From an uncultured Eubacteriales bacterium (GTDB lineage: Bacteria; Bacillota; Clostridia; Lachnospirales; Lachnospiraceae): a stretch of DNA of 39,194 nt. A program made the position numbers and the translations under genes. The stretch covers positions 1 through 39,194 of the forward strand of contig CASDTX010000058.1 of assembly GCA_949283695.1 (NCBI GenBank). The letters are read 5' to 3'. Every line of letters starts with the position of its first letter. The stretch's first letter is position 1. This document shows positions 25,952 through 32,735 of the stretch, in pieces. The notes under the pieces were generated by a model. It ran no database searches. It worked only from the letters and a program-made list of their open reading frames with translations, and had not been told where the DNA came from.

Positions 25952-28108
25952 ATGGATATTAACCAGAAACTGACAGAAGAACTGAATGTGAAGCGGTGGC
26001 AGATTGACGCCGCGGTGAAATTGATTGATGAGGGAAGTACCATCCCCTTTATCTCGCGATACAGAAAGGAAGCGACAGGTTCGCTCAATGATGAACAGCT
26101 CAGGAAACTCCACGAGCGTCTGTTGTATCTGCGCAATCTGGAAGAGAAGAAGGAGCAGGTGATCTCCAGTATTGAAGAACAGGGGAAGATGACGGAAGAG
26201 CTGCGCCGGCAGATCCTTGCGGCGGAGACGCTTGTTACAGTGGAAGATCTGTACCGCCCGTACCGGCCGAAGCGGAGAACCCGTGCCACGATTGCCAGAG
26301 AGAAAGGGCTGGAACCACTGGCAGTCTATATCCTGGCGCAGAATGCGAAGGAGCCGCTGGAGAAGACGGCGGAGCAGTACCTGTCGGCAGAGAAAGAAGT
26401 TGCATCCGTGGAAGACGCCCTGGCGGGGGCAAAAGACATTATCGCAGAGATGATTTCTGATGAAGCGGACTACCGGAGCTGGATCCGGAGAACAACGATG
26501 AAGAAAGGGAAAGTCATTTCCACGGCGAAAGATCCGGATGCCGAGTCTGTGTATGAGATGTACTATGAGTTCGAAGAGCCTGCGTCAAAGCTGGCCGGGC
26601 ACAGGATCCTGGCATTGAACCGGGGAGAGAAGGAGAAGTTCCTTACCGTGAAGGTGGAGGCGCCGGAGGAGGAAATCCTGCGCTATCTGGAGAAGAAGAC
26701 AATCCATAAGGACAATCCCTATACAGCGCCTGTGCTGAAGGAGACCGTGGAGGACAGCTACCGCCGGCTGATCGCTCCGGCCATCGAGCGAGAGATCCGC
26801 AGCGAACTGACCGAGAAGGCAGAGGACGGAGCCATCGAAGTGTTCGGGAAAAACCTCCATCAGCTTCTCATGCAGCCGCCTGTGGCCGGGAAAGTCGTAC
26901 TGGGCTGGGATCCGGCGTTCCGTACAGGCTGTAAGCTGGCGGTCGTGGACCCGACGGGAAAAGTGCTGGGGACGACGGTGATCTATCCGACTGCGCCGAC
27001 CACGCCGCAGAAGATCAAAGCCAGCAAAGATCTGCTGAAGAAGATCATTCCCAAGTACCATATTTCCCTGATTTCGCTCGGCAACGGCACCGCATCCAGG
27101 GAGTCTGAGCAGTTCATTGTGGAACTTTTAAAAGAGATCCCGGAGCAGAAGGTGCAGTATGTGATTGTCAATGAGGCCGGGGCTTCTGTGTACTCCGCAA
27201 GCAAGCTGGCCAGCGAAGAGTTCCCGAAGTTTGATGTGGGCCAGCGGAGCGCGGCTTCGATCGCCCGGCGCCTGCAGGATCCGCTTGCCGAGCTGGTGAA
27301 GATCGATCCGAAATCGATCGGAGTCGGCCAATATCAGCATGATATGAACCAGAAGAAGCTGGGAGGATCCTTAAACGGAGTCGTGGAAGACTGCGTGAAT
27401 AAAGTGGGCGTGGACTTAAATACAGCGTCAGCGCCGCTGCTTTCCTATATCTCAGGAATCAGCGCCGCAATCGCCAAGAATATCGTGGCATACCGTGAGG
27501 AGAACGGTCGGTTTATGGACCGGAGGGAACTTCTGAAGGTGCCGAAACTGGGCCCCAAGGCGTATGAACAGTGCGCCGGCTTTATGCGCATCCAGGGCGG
27601 GAAGAATCCGCTGGATGCCACGGGTGTTCATCCGGAATCCTACCAGGCGGCGGAGAAACTGCTGGAGAAGCAGGGCTTCCGAACAGAAGATATCACTGCC
27701 CATCGCTTAAGCGGACTCTCCCTCACCATCAAAGACTATAAGAAACTGGCGGAAGAACTGGGAATCGGGGAGATTACCCTGCGGGATATCGTGAAGGAAC
27801 TGGAGAAACCGGCCAGAGATCCCCGGGATGAGATGCCCAAACCGATTCTGCGGACCGATGTTCTGGATATGAAAGACTTAAAAGAGGGAATGATCCTCAA
27901 AGGAACCGTGAGAAATGTCATTGACTTCGGCGTGTTCGTAGACATCGGCGTACACCAGGACGGACTGGTCCATATCTCTCAGATCACAGACCGCTTTATT
28001 AAACATCCGCTGGAGGCAGTGAGCGTGGGTGATATCGTAGATGTGAAGGTCATGAGTGTGGATCTGAAGAAAAAGAGGATTCAGCTGACAATGCGGGGGA
28101 TCCAGTAA
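25952..28108 (+). CDS. tex: RNA-binding transcription accessory protein Tex
   Basis: The 718-residue protein is full length, with the Tex N-terminal helical domain (STIPFISRYRKEATGSL at about 29-45, a family hallmark), a YqgF/RNase H-like domain (about 320-450, GWDPAFRTGCKLAVVD), helix-hairpin-helix repeats (about 490-560, NTASAPLLSYISGI and VPKLGPKAYEQCAGF) and a C-terminal S1 RNA-binding domain (about 645-715, LKGTVRNVIDFGVFVDIGVHQDGLVH). Tex proteins associate with elongating RNA polymerase and influence transcription and virulence gene expression; their exact activity is not settled. GAGAGGAT precedes the ATG. The gene is single, with repeat copy C upstream and a long hairpin downstream. 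Confidence 0.97.
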   Translation: MDINQKLTEELNVKRWQIDAAVKLIDEGSTIPFISRYRKEATGSLNDEQLRKLHERLLYLRNLEEKKEQVISSIEEQGKMTEELRRQILAAETLVTVEDLYRPYRPKRRTRATIAREKGLEPLAVYILAQNAKEPLEKTAEQYLSAEKEVASVEDALAGAKDIIAEMISDEADYRSWIRRTTMKKGKVISTAKDPDAESVYEMYYEFEEPASKLAGHRILALNRGEKEKFLTVKVEAPEEEILRYLEKKTIHKDNPYTAPVLKETVEDSYRRLIAPAIEREIRSELTEKAEDGAIEVFGKNLHQLLMQPPVAGKVVLGWDPAFRTGCKLAVVDPTGKVLGTTVIYPTAPTTPQKIKASKDLLKKIIPKYHISLISLGNGTASRESEQFIVELLKEIPEQKVQYVIVNEAGASVYSASKLASEEFPKFDVGQRSAASIARRLQDPLAELVKIDPKSIGVGQYQHDMNQKKLGGSLNGVVEDCVNKVGVDLNTASAPLLSYISGISAAIAKNIVAYREENGRFMDRRELLKVPKLGPKAYEQCAGFMRIQGGKNPLDATGVHPESYQAAEKLLEKQGFRTEDITAHRLSGLSLTIKDYKKLAEELGIGEITLRDIVKELEKPARDPRDEMPKPILRTDVLDMKDLKEGMILKGTVRNVIDFGVFVDIGVHQDGLVHISQITDRFIKHPLEAVSVGDIVDVKVMSVDLKKKRIQLTMRGIQ

Positions 28109-28123
28109 GAGAATAAAGACAGT

Positions 28124-28182
28124 GAAGCGGCTGTCTGTCCGGCGGAATATCCTGTGATGCCAACGGACAGAGCAGCCGCTTC
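28124..28182. terminator. Long hairpin between convergent tex and acetyltransferase genes
   Basis: GAAGCGGCTG-t-CTGTCCG (28124-28141) pairs with CGGACAG-ag-CAGCCGCTTC (28164-28182), giving 17 base pairs with a small internal bulge. It has no strong T tail on either strand. It probably separates the convergent transcripts. Confidence 0.6.
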
Positions 28183-28188
28183 GTCAGA

Positions 28189-28800
28189 TCAGAGATCTTC
28201 CCAGTTGATCTCTCTGTCTTTGTAATAGTATTTCCGATCATGATCAGAGATCTCTCTTAAGACCCGGCAGGGGTTGCCCACTGCTACTACATTCGCGGGG
28301 ATGTCTTTCGTCACGATGCTTCCGGCTCCGATCACCGTATTGTCGCCGATGGACACTCCGGGGAGAATGATGGCTCCGGCTCCGATCCAGCAGTTACGTC
28401 CGATATGTACCGGAATATTGTACTGGTAGGCTTTCTCCCGAAGCTCGGGAAGGATCGGATGACCGGCAGTGGCGATCGTAACGTTGGGGCCGAACATGGT
28501 ATAGTCGCCCACATAGATATGGGTGTCGTCGACCAGAGTCAGATTGTAGTTTGCATAGATCCATTTCCCGAAGTGGACATGATGGCCCCCGAAATTGGAG
28601 TGCAGCGGGGGTTCGATGTAGCAGCCCTCTCCCAGTTCGGCAAACATTTCCTTCAGCATCTGGAAGCGCTTTTCCCCTTCTGACGGACGCGTCATATTAT
28701 AGTCATAAAGGCGTTCCATGCATGCGGTCTGTTCTTTCAGTATTTCCGGGTCTCCGGGGTTGTAGATCTTTTCACTGTGCAGTTTTTCGTATTCTGTCAT
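28189..28800 (-). CDS. Maltose/galactoside-type sugar O-acetyltransferase (left-handed beta-helix)
   Basis: The 203-residue protein is a typical LacA/Maa/NodL-like member. It has an N-terminal helical cap (EKLHSEKIYNPGDPEIL, about 4-20), hexapeptide repeats through the middle, the catalytic His in TAGHPI, and the C-terminal GAIILPGVSIGDNTVIGAGSIVTKDIP coil region with GNPCRV. It transfers acetyl from acetyl-CoA to a sugar hydroxyl, probably to detoxify non-metabolised sugars; the trimer is cytosolic. AAAGGAGG on the minus strand (28816-28809) fixes the ATG at 28800 rather than an earlier frame start at 28896. It stands alone. Confidence 0.93.
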   Translation of the reverse strand: MTEYEKLHSEKIYNPGDPEILKEQTACMERLYDYNMTRPSEGEKRFQMLKEMFAELGEGCYIEPPLHSNFGGHHVHFGKWIYANYNLTLVDDTHIYVGDYTMFGPNVTIATAGHPILPELREKAYQYNIPVHIGRNCWIGAGAIILPGVSIGDNTVIGAGSIVTKDIPANVVAVGNPCRVLREISDHDRKYYYKDREINWEDL

Positions 28801-28866
28801 AAGGGTTCCTCCTTTACCGATTCGGTGTCCGCCGGACCGCTGCGGCACGGCAGAAACTCTGACTTC

Positions 28867-28895
28867 ATTATAGGGCATCTGCAGGGGAAGCGCCA
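28867..28895 (-). promoter_or_regulatory. Possible promoter of the sugar acetyltransferase gene (minus strand)
   Basis: A perfect TATAAT lies on the minus strand (28872-28867), with only a weak TGGCGC -35 (28895-28890) at 17 bp. Confidence 0.4.
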
Positions 28896-28934
28896 TCCTA
28901 AATTTTCAAACAATTCCGGTTGTGCCCAGCATCT

Positions 28935-29099
28935 GTTGCCGTTCACAGGAGCGCCATTCGTAAAACCGCACTGCGTGCTTATTGTGGCTGACGCCACTGT
29001 TTTACTCATGAAAAGGCGCTCCCTACGTCTGCTATAAGGCCGCCTGCCCCTTATGCAAACATAAAGCAGTCGGCCTTAAGCATACGTGTGAACTATAAC
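28935..29099 (+). repeat. Interspersed palindromic repeat, copy D (full length, 165 bp, with target duplication)
   Basis: The ends GTT...GTTCACA (28935-28947) and TGTGAAC...AAC (29087-29099) are inverted. The element is flanked by an exact 8-bp direct repeat CAGCATCT (28927-28934 and 29100-29107), extending to nine with CC at the left. Stems are GGAGCGCC/GGCGCTCC (28948-28955 with 29015-29022), GTAAAAC/GTTTTAC (28960-28966 with 28999-29005), and a second arm GGCCG...CGGCC containing CTGC/GCAG and TTATG/CATAA. The sequence is diverged from A and B but the fold is kept. It ends seven bases before the dnaJ -35. Confidence 0.9.
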
Positions 29100-29106
29100 C
29101 AGCATC

Positions 29107-29135
29107 TTGACATTGCGAAAATTAGTTGTTATATT
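29107..29135 (+). promoter_or_regulatory. Promoter of the dnaJ-like gene
   Basis: TTGACA (29107-29112), a 17-bp spacer and TATATT (29130-29135) match 11 of 12 consensus bases. The first T of the -35 is the last base of the repeat D flanking duplication. The predicted leader is about 140 nt and contains a TCTGG-g-AGA/TCTCCAGA hairpin (29211-29219 with 29236-29243). No CIRCE heat-shock operator is seen. Confidence 0.8.
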
Positions 29136-29281
29136 ACAAGTAGAACAATATGCGCTGCGTAATGTTCAGCAGGAAATTGTTGGATGAATGCAGAAGAAAG
29201 GAGAGGAAACTCTGGGAGATTCCGGGAACGTGATTTCTCCAGATCTGCTGCATGGAAATAGATAGACGGAGGGTGATGATT

Positions 29282-30337
29282 ATGGCAGGGAAAAGAGATT
29301 ATTATGAAGTGCTCGGCATCGCCAGAAGCGCGGATGCCGCACAGATCAAGAAAGCATACCGGAAACTGGCGAAGAAGTATCATCCGGATACGAATCCGGG
29401 GGATGGAGAAGCGGAGAAGCATTTTAAAGAAGTTACGGAAGCGTACAATGTGCTGAGTGATCCGGAGAAGAAGAAACTGTATGATCAGTTCGGCCATGCG
29501 GCCTTTGATCAGAGCCAGCAGGGCGGAGCTGGATCTTACGGCGGATTCGGCGGCGGATCGGCATACGCGCATGGCGGCAATGGCGGGCAGGGCTTCTGGA
29601 AGACAAACGGCGGCTCTGGAAGTTATCAGGAATATTATTTTGACGGCGGGAATATGGATGACCTGTTCCAGGATCTGTTTGGCAGCAGCGGTTTTGGCGG
29701 CAGCGGATTCGGCGGCAGCGGATTCGGCAGCAGCGGATTCGGCGGGTTCCATGATTTCGGCGGAAGAACGGGGAGTTATCAGACCCGCGGCTCAGACCTT
29801 CGGGCAGAAGTGGCGGTGTCATTTGAGGAGGCGGCATTCGGATGCGACAAGCTGATCCACCTTCAGGATCCGTCCGGTGCGAAGAACGGGAATCAGACAC
29901 TGCAGGTGCACATTCCGGCGGGGATCGATACGGGCAAGACAGTCCGGCTGAAAGGAAAGGGGATGCCCGGTGTGAATGGAGGCGGAGCGGGCGATCTGCT
30001 TCTGACGGTCACAGTGGGAGAGCGGCCCGGATATGAGCGGAAGGGGCAGGATCTCTATACGTCGGCGTACATTCCGTTTACGACGGCGGTTTTTGGCGGC
30101 GAGGCGGTGGTAGATACGCTGTACGGGAAGGTGATCTGCAAGATTCAGAAAGGGACCCGCTCGGGGATGAAGATCCGCCTGAAAGGCAAAGGAATTGTAT
30201 CTATGAAAGATCCGTCCGTGCACGGCGATCAGTATGTGACGGTTCAGATTGACGTACCGCGGAACCTGAGCCCGGAGGCAGAACAGAAACTCCGGGAGTT
30301 CGAGGCAGTGTGCGCGGGAAGGGCGAAGACCGCGTGA
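29282..30337 (+). CDS. DnaJ-family co-chaperone without zinc-finger domain (CbpA-like)
   Basis: The 351-residue protein has a J domain (about 5-70) with the HPD motif (34-36) that stimulates DnaK ATPase, a long Gly/Phe-rich linker (about 78-180) with tandem GSGFG units encoded by near-identical 15-nt repeats around 29690-29750, and two C-terminal substrate-binding beta domains (about 185-345). The four CxxCxGxG zinc motifs of canonical DnaJ are absent, so it is a class B/CbpA-type protein and probably not the main heat-shock DnaJ. GGAGGG at 29268-29273 favours the ATG at 29282. It is monocistronic, with a terminator downstream. Confidence 0.93.
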   Translation: MAGKRDYYEVLGIARSADAAQIKKAYRKLAKKYHPDTNPGDGEAEKHFKEVTEAYNVLSDPEKKKLYDQFGHAAFDQSQQGGAGSYGGFGGGSAYAHGGNGGQGFWKTNGGSGSYQEYYFDGGNMDDLFQDLFGSSGFGGSGFGGSGFGSSGFGGFHDFGGRTGSYQTRGSDLRAEVAVSFEEAAFGCDKLIHLQDPSGAKNGNQTLQVHIPAGIDTGKTVRLKGKGMPGVNGGGAGDLLLTVTVGERPGYERKGQDLYTSAYIPFTTAVFGGEAVVDTLYGKVICKIQKGTRSGMKIRLKGKGIVSMKDPSVHGDQYVTVQIDVPRNLSPEAEQKLREFEAVCAGRAKTA

Positions 30338-30346
30338 TCAGGAAAT

Positions 30347-30411
30347 GATTCCGGAACGGGAAGTTCAGAAAAGAAGTTCGGAAGAGAAGTCCAGAAGGGG
30401 AGCTCGGAACG
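30347..30411 (+). repeat. Imperfect 13-nt tandem repeat after the dnaJ-like gene
   Basis: Units of about 13 bases follow one another at 30360, 30373, 30386 and 30399, with a diverged one at 30347. The first two, GAAGTTCAGAAAA and GAAGTTCGGAAGA, differ at three positions. The last unit merges into the left arm of the terminator. Confidence 0.6.
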
Positions 30412-30448
30412 GGACGGCAGAGCCGCCGGTGTTCCGGGCTTCTTTTTT
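30401..30448 (+). terminator. Terminator after the dnaJ-like gene
   Basis: AGCTCGGAAC (30401-30410) pairs with GTTCCGGGCT (30431-30440), including one G-T pair, with an inner GGC/GCC stem. It is followed by TCTTTTTT. Confidence 0.85.
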
Positions 30449-30456
30449 CTGTCTGG

Positions 30457-30485
30457 TTGCTTTCAAAGAATGAATTTGCTATGAT
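30457..30485 (+). promoter_or_regulatory. Promoter of the rpiB-nth operon
   Basis: TTGCTT (30457-30462), a 17-bp spacer and an extended -10, TG-C-TATGAT (hexamer 30480-30485). The same hexamer pair appears at 159-186 and 35649-35621. Confidence 0.65.
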
Positions 30486-30520
30486 AGAGACATCAAACAC
30501 AGGAAAAGAGAGGACAGTAT

Positions 30521-30967
30521 ATGAAAATTGGAATTGGCAATGACCATTCAGCTCTGGAGCTGAAGGCGGAAATCATGGATTTCCTGAAGGAAAAGGGACA
30601 CGAAGTTGTTGATTATGGCACGAATTCTGCGCAGAGCTGTGATTATCCGGTATACGGAGAACTGGTGGCGAGAGCCGTGGCGGCAGGAGAAGTGGATCAG
30701 GGGATCCTGATCTGCGGAACCGGGCTTGGAATCTCTCTGGCCGCAAATAAGGTCAAAGGAATCCGTGCTGCCGTGTGCAGTGAGCCATTTACGGCAAAGA
30801 TGGCGCGGGCGCACAACAACTGCAACATCCTTGCGTTCGGCGCCAGAGTTGTGGGCGGCGAGCTGGCGAAGATGATGGTGGAGACATGGCTGAATACAGA
30901 GTTTGAAGGCGGACGCCATCAGCGAAGAGTGGATCTGATCATGGAGATTGAGGAGAAGGAGCAGTAA
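30521..30967 (+). CDS. rpiB: Ribose-5-phosphate isomerase B (RpiB/LacAB family)
   Basis: The 148-residue protein has the RpiB signature: the phosphate/substrate loop IGNDHSALELK (5-15), VDYGTNS, and ICGTGLGISLAANK with the catalytic cysteine, then AHNNCNILAFGARV. It interconverts ribose-5-phosphate and ribulose-5-phosphate in the non-oxidative pentose phosphate pathway. Related LacA/LacB or sugar-specific isomerases share this fold, but a single stand-alone gene of this length fits RpiB. The stop codon overlaps the next start (TAATG), implying coupling with the membrane-protein gene and nth. Confidence 0.92.
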   Translation: MKIGIGNDHSALELKAEIMDFLKEKGHEVVDYGTNSAQSCDYPVYGELVARAVAAGEVDQGILICGTGLGISLAANKVKGIRAAVCSEPFTAKMARAHNNCNILAFGARVVGGELAKMMVETWLNTEFEGGRHQRRVDLIMEIEEKEQ

Positions 30968-32037
30968 TGCATTCGTATCAGCTGTCACAGTGGATCCTGT
31001 TTTTCTTTCTGTATAGTTTCGTGGGATGGGTCTGGGAGAGCTGCTTTGTGTCTGTCCGGAAACACCGGTGGGTGAACCGGGGATTCTTGCACGGACCGAT
31101 TCTTCCGATCTACGGAACGGGCGCGCTGACCGTCCTGATCAGTACGATTCGGGTGCGGGATGAAATCTGGATGGTCTTCCTGGTCGGGATGCTGGCGGCC
31201 ACTGTGCTGGAGTATCTGACAGGAGCTGTGATGGAGCAGCTGTTCCACGTGAGGTACTGGGATTACAGTCATCAGAGGCTGAATGTAAACGGATATATCT
31301 GTGTGTCATCCTCCCTGTGCTGGGGATGTTTCTCTGTACTTCTTGTAGACGTGGCCCATGTGCCGGTGGAACGGGCGGTGCTGGATCTGCCGGTGATTGT
31401 GGCAGAGGGCCTTGCCCTGGTGATGACGGCGGCAGCGTCGGTGGATGTGACGCAGTCCTTCAACGAGGCGATGGATCTCAAACGGATCCTCGTTCAGCTG
31501 GAAGAAAGCAGAGAACAGATCAGGAAGATCCAGGAGAAGCTGAAACTGACATCAGAAGAAAGGCTGGCGGATTACCGGAGGCATTCTGCGGAGCTGCGGG
31601 AAGAGTACCGCAGATTCGCGGACGAGGCGTCTGAGCGGAATCGCTCACGCAAGGCGGCCTATCTGGAACGCATTCACATGAGACGGATCCAGAGGAGACT
31701 TCAGCTGGAAGAACTTGCCGCGCGGGTGGAATTCCTGATGAAGGATGAGCTGCCGGCCAAGGTGGATGAATTGATCGGGGCAGAGCGCCGGGAAGAGCTT
31801 GCGGATCTGAAGAAGACCATTGTGAAAGAGGTGCACAGAATGACCGCCCGGACAGACCGCAGCTACCTCCGTATTGCGGGCCAGCTGAAGCGGAATCCGA
31901 CGGCGGCTTCGAAGAGATTCGCAGACGTGCTGGAGGAGCTGCGGAGTTTGCTGGATCCGAAGGAAGCAGCAGAGGATGGAAACGACGATCAATCAGCCGT
32001 AAAAACAGACAGAGACAGAAAGGAAACAGACAAATGA
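30967..32037 (+). CDS. CmpB-like membrane protein (putative ABC-transporter type IV family) with coiled-coil tail
   Basis: The 356-residue protein has an N-terminal membrane part (about 5-160, four to five hydrophobic segments) with the motifs SFVGWVWES, NRGFLHGPILPIYG and EYLTGAVMEQLF characteristic of the family annotated 'putative ABC-transporter type IV' (CmpB-like). A long charged, Arg/Glu-rich cytoplasmic region follows (about 165-330), predicted as coiled coil, then an acidic/polar tail. No ATPase partner is nearby, so a transporter role is doubtful. The start overlaps rpiB, and the stop overlaps nth (ATGA), so the three are translated from one mRNA. Function is unknown. Confidence 0.8.
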   Translation: MHSYQLSQWILFFFLYSFVGWVWESCFVSVRKHRWVNRGFLHGPILPIYGTGALTVLISTIRVRDEIWMVFLVGMLAATVLEYLTGAVMEQLFHVRYWDYSHQRLNVNGYICVSSSLCWGCFSVLLVDVAHVPVERAVLDLPVIVAEGLALVMTAAASVDVTQSFNEAMDLKRILVQLEESREQIRKIQEKLKLTSEERLADYRRHSAELREEYRRFADEASERNRSRKAAYLERIHMRRIQRRLQLEELAARVEFLMKDELPAKVDELIGAERREELADLKKTIVKEVHRMTARTDRSYLRIAGQLKRNPTAASKRFADVLEELRSLLDPKEAAEDGNDDQSAVKTDRDRKETDK

Positions 32038-32672
32038 CAAAGAAACAGAGGGCTTTAGAAGTAATTGAACGGCTGAAGAAAGAGTATCCGGATGCCGGAT
32101 GTACGCTGGATTATGATCAGGCCTGGAAACTGCTGGTCAGTGTCCGGCTGGCCGCCCAGTGTACGGACGCCCGCGTGAATGTCGTTGTGGAAGGATTATA
32201 TGAAAAGTATCCGGATCCGAACGCACTGGCGGATGCGGATGTCAATGATATTGAAGAAATTGTACGTCCGTGCGGCCTGGGACGCAGCAAGGCAAGGGAC
32301 ATCAGTGCATGTATGAAAATGCTGCGGGACGAGTACGGCGGGAAGGTGCCGGATAACTTTGACGCCCTCCTGAAGCTCCCGGGAGTGGGAAGGAAGAGCG
32401 CCAACCTGATTATGGGAGATGTATTCGGCAAGCCGGCGATTGTGACAGATACCCACTGTATCCGTCTGGTGAACCGGATCGGTCTGGTGGACGGCATCAA
32501 AGAACCGAAGAAAGTGGAAATGGCATTGTGGAAGATCATACCGCCGGAGGAGGGGAGCGATTTCTGCCACCGTCTGGTGTATCACGGAAGAGATGTCTGT
32601 ACAGCCAGGACAACGCCGCACTGCGAGAAATGCTGTCTGGCGGATATCTGCAAGAAGAATGGCGTAAAATAA
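32034..32672 (+). CDS. nth: Endonuclease III (DNA glycosylase/AP lyase)
   Basis: The 212-residue protein has the HhH-GPD fold with LPGVGRKSAN (catalytic lysine K121), the catalytic aspartate D139 in VTDTH, and the C-terminal [4Fe-4S] cysteines 189, 197, 200 and 206. The first spacing is seven residues instead of the six in E. coli Nth, the same expansion as in the MutY domain of this window. It removes oxidised pyrimidines and cleaves the AP site in base-excision repair. The start overlaps the upstream stop (ATGA). With the SfsA-MutY fusion it is the second iron-sulfur glycosylase in 16 kb. The flavodiiron gene follows 63 bases later. Confidence 0.96.
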   Translation: MTKKQRALEVIERLKKEYPDAGCTLDYDQAWKLLVSVRLAAQCTDARVNVVVEGLYEKYPDPNALADADVNDIEEIVRPCGLGRSKARDISACMKMLRDEYGGKVPDNFDALLKLPGVGRKSANLIMGDVFGKPAIVTDTHCIRLVNRIGLVDGIKEPKKVEMALWKIIPPEEGSDFCHRLVYHGRDVCTARTTPHCEKCCLADICKKNGVK

Positions 32673-32735
32673 GAAGCAGGAGGACACGGCCTGAAAGTGA
32701 AGCGTGCGGCAGAAGGAAAGGGAGGCAGAACAGAG

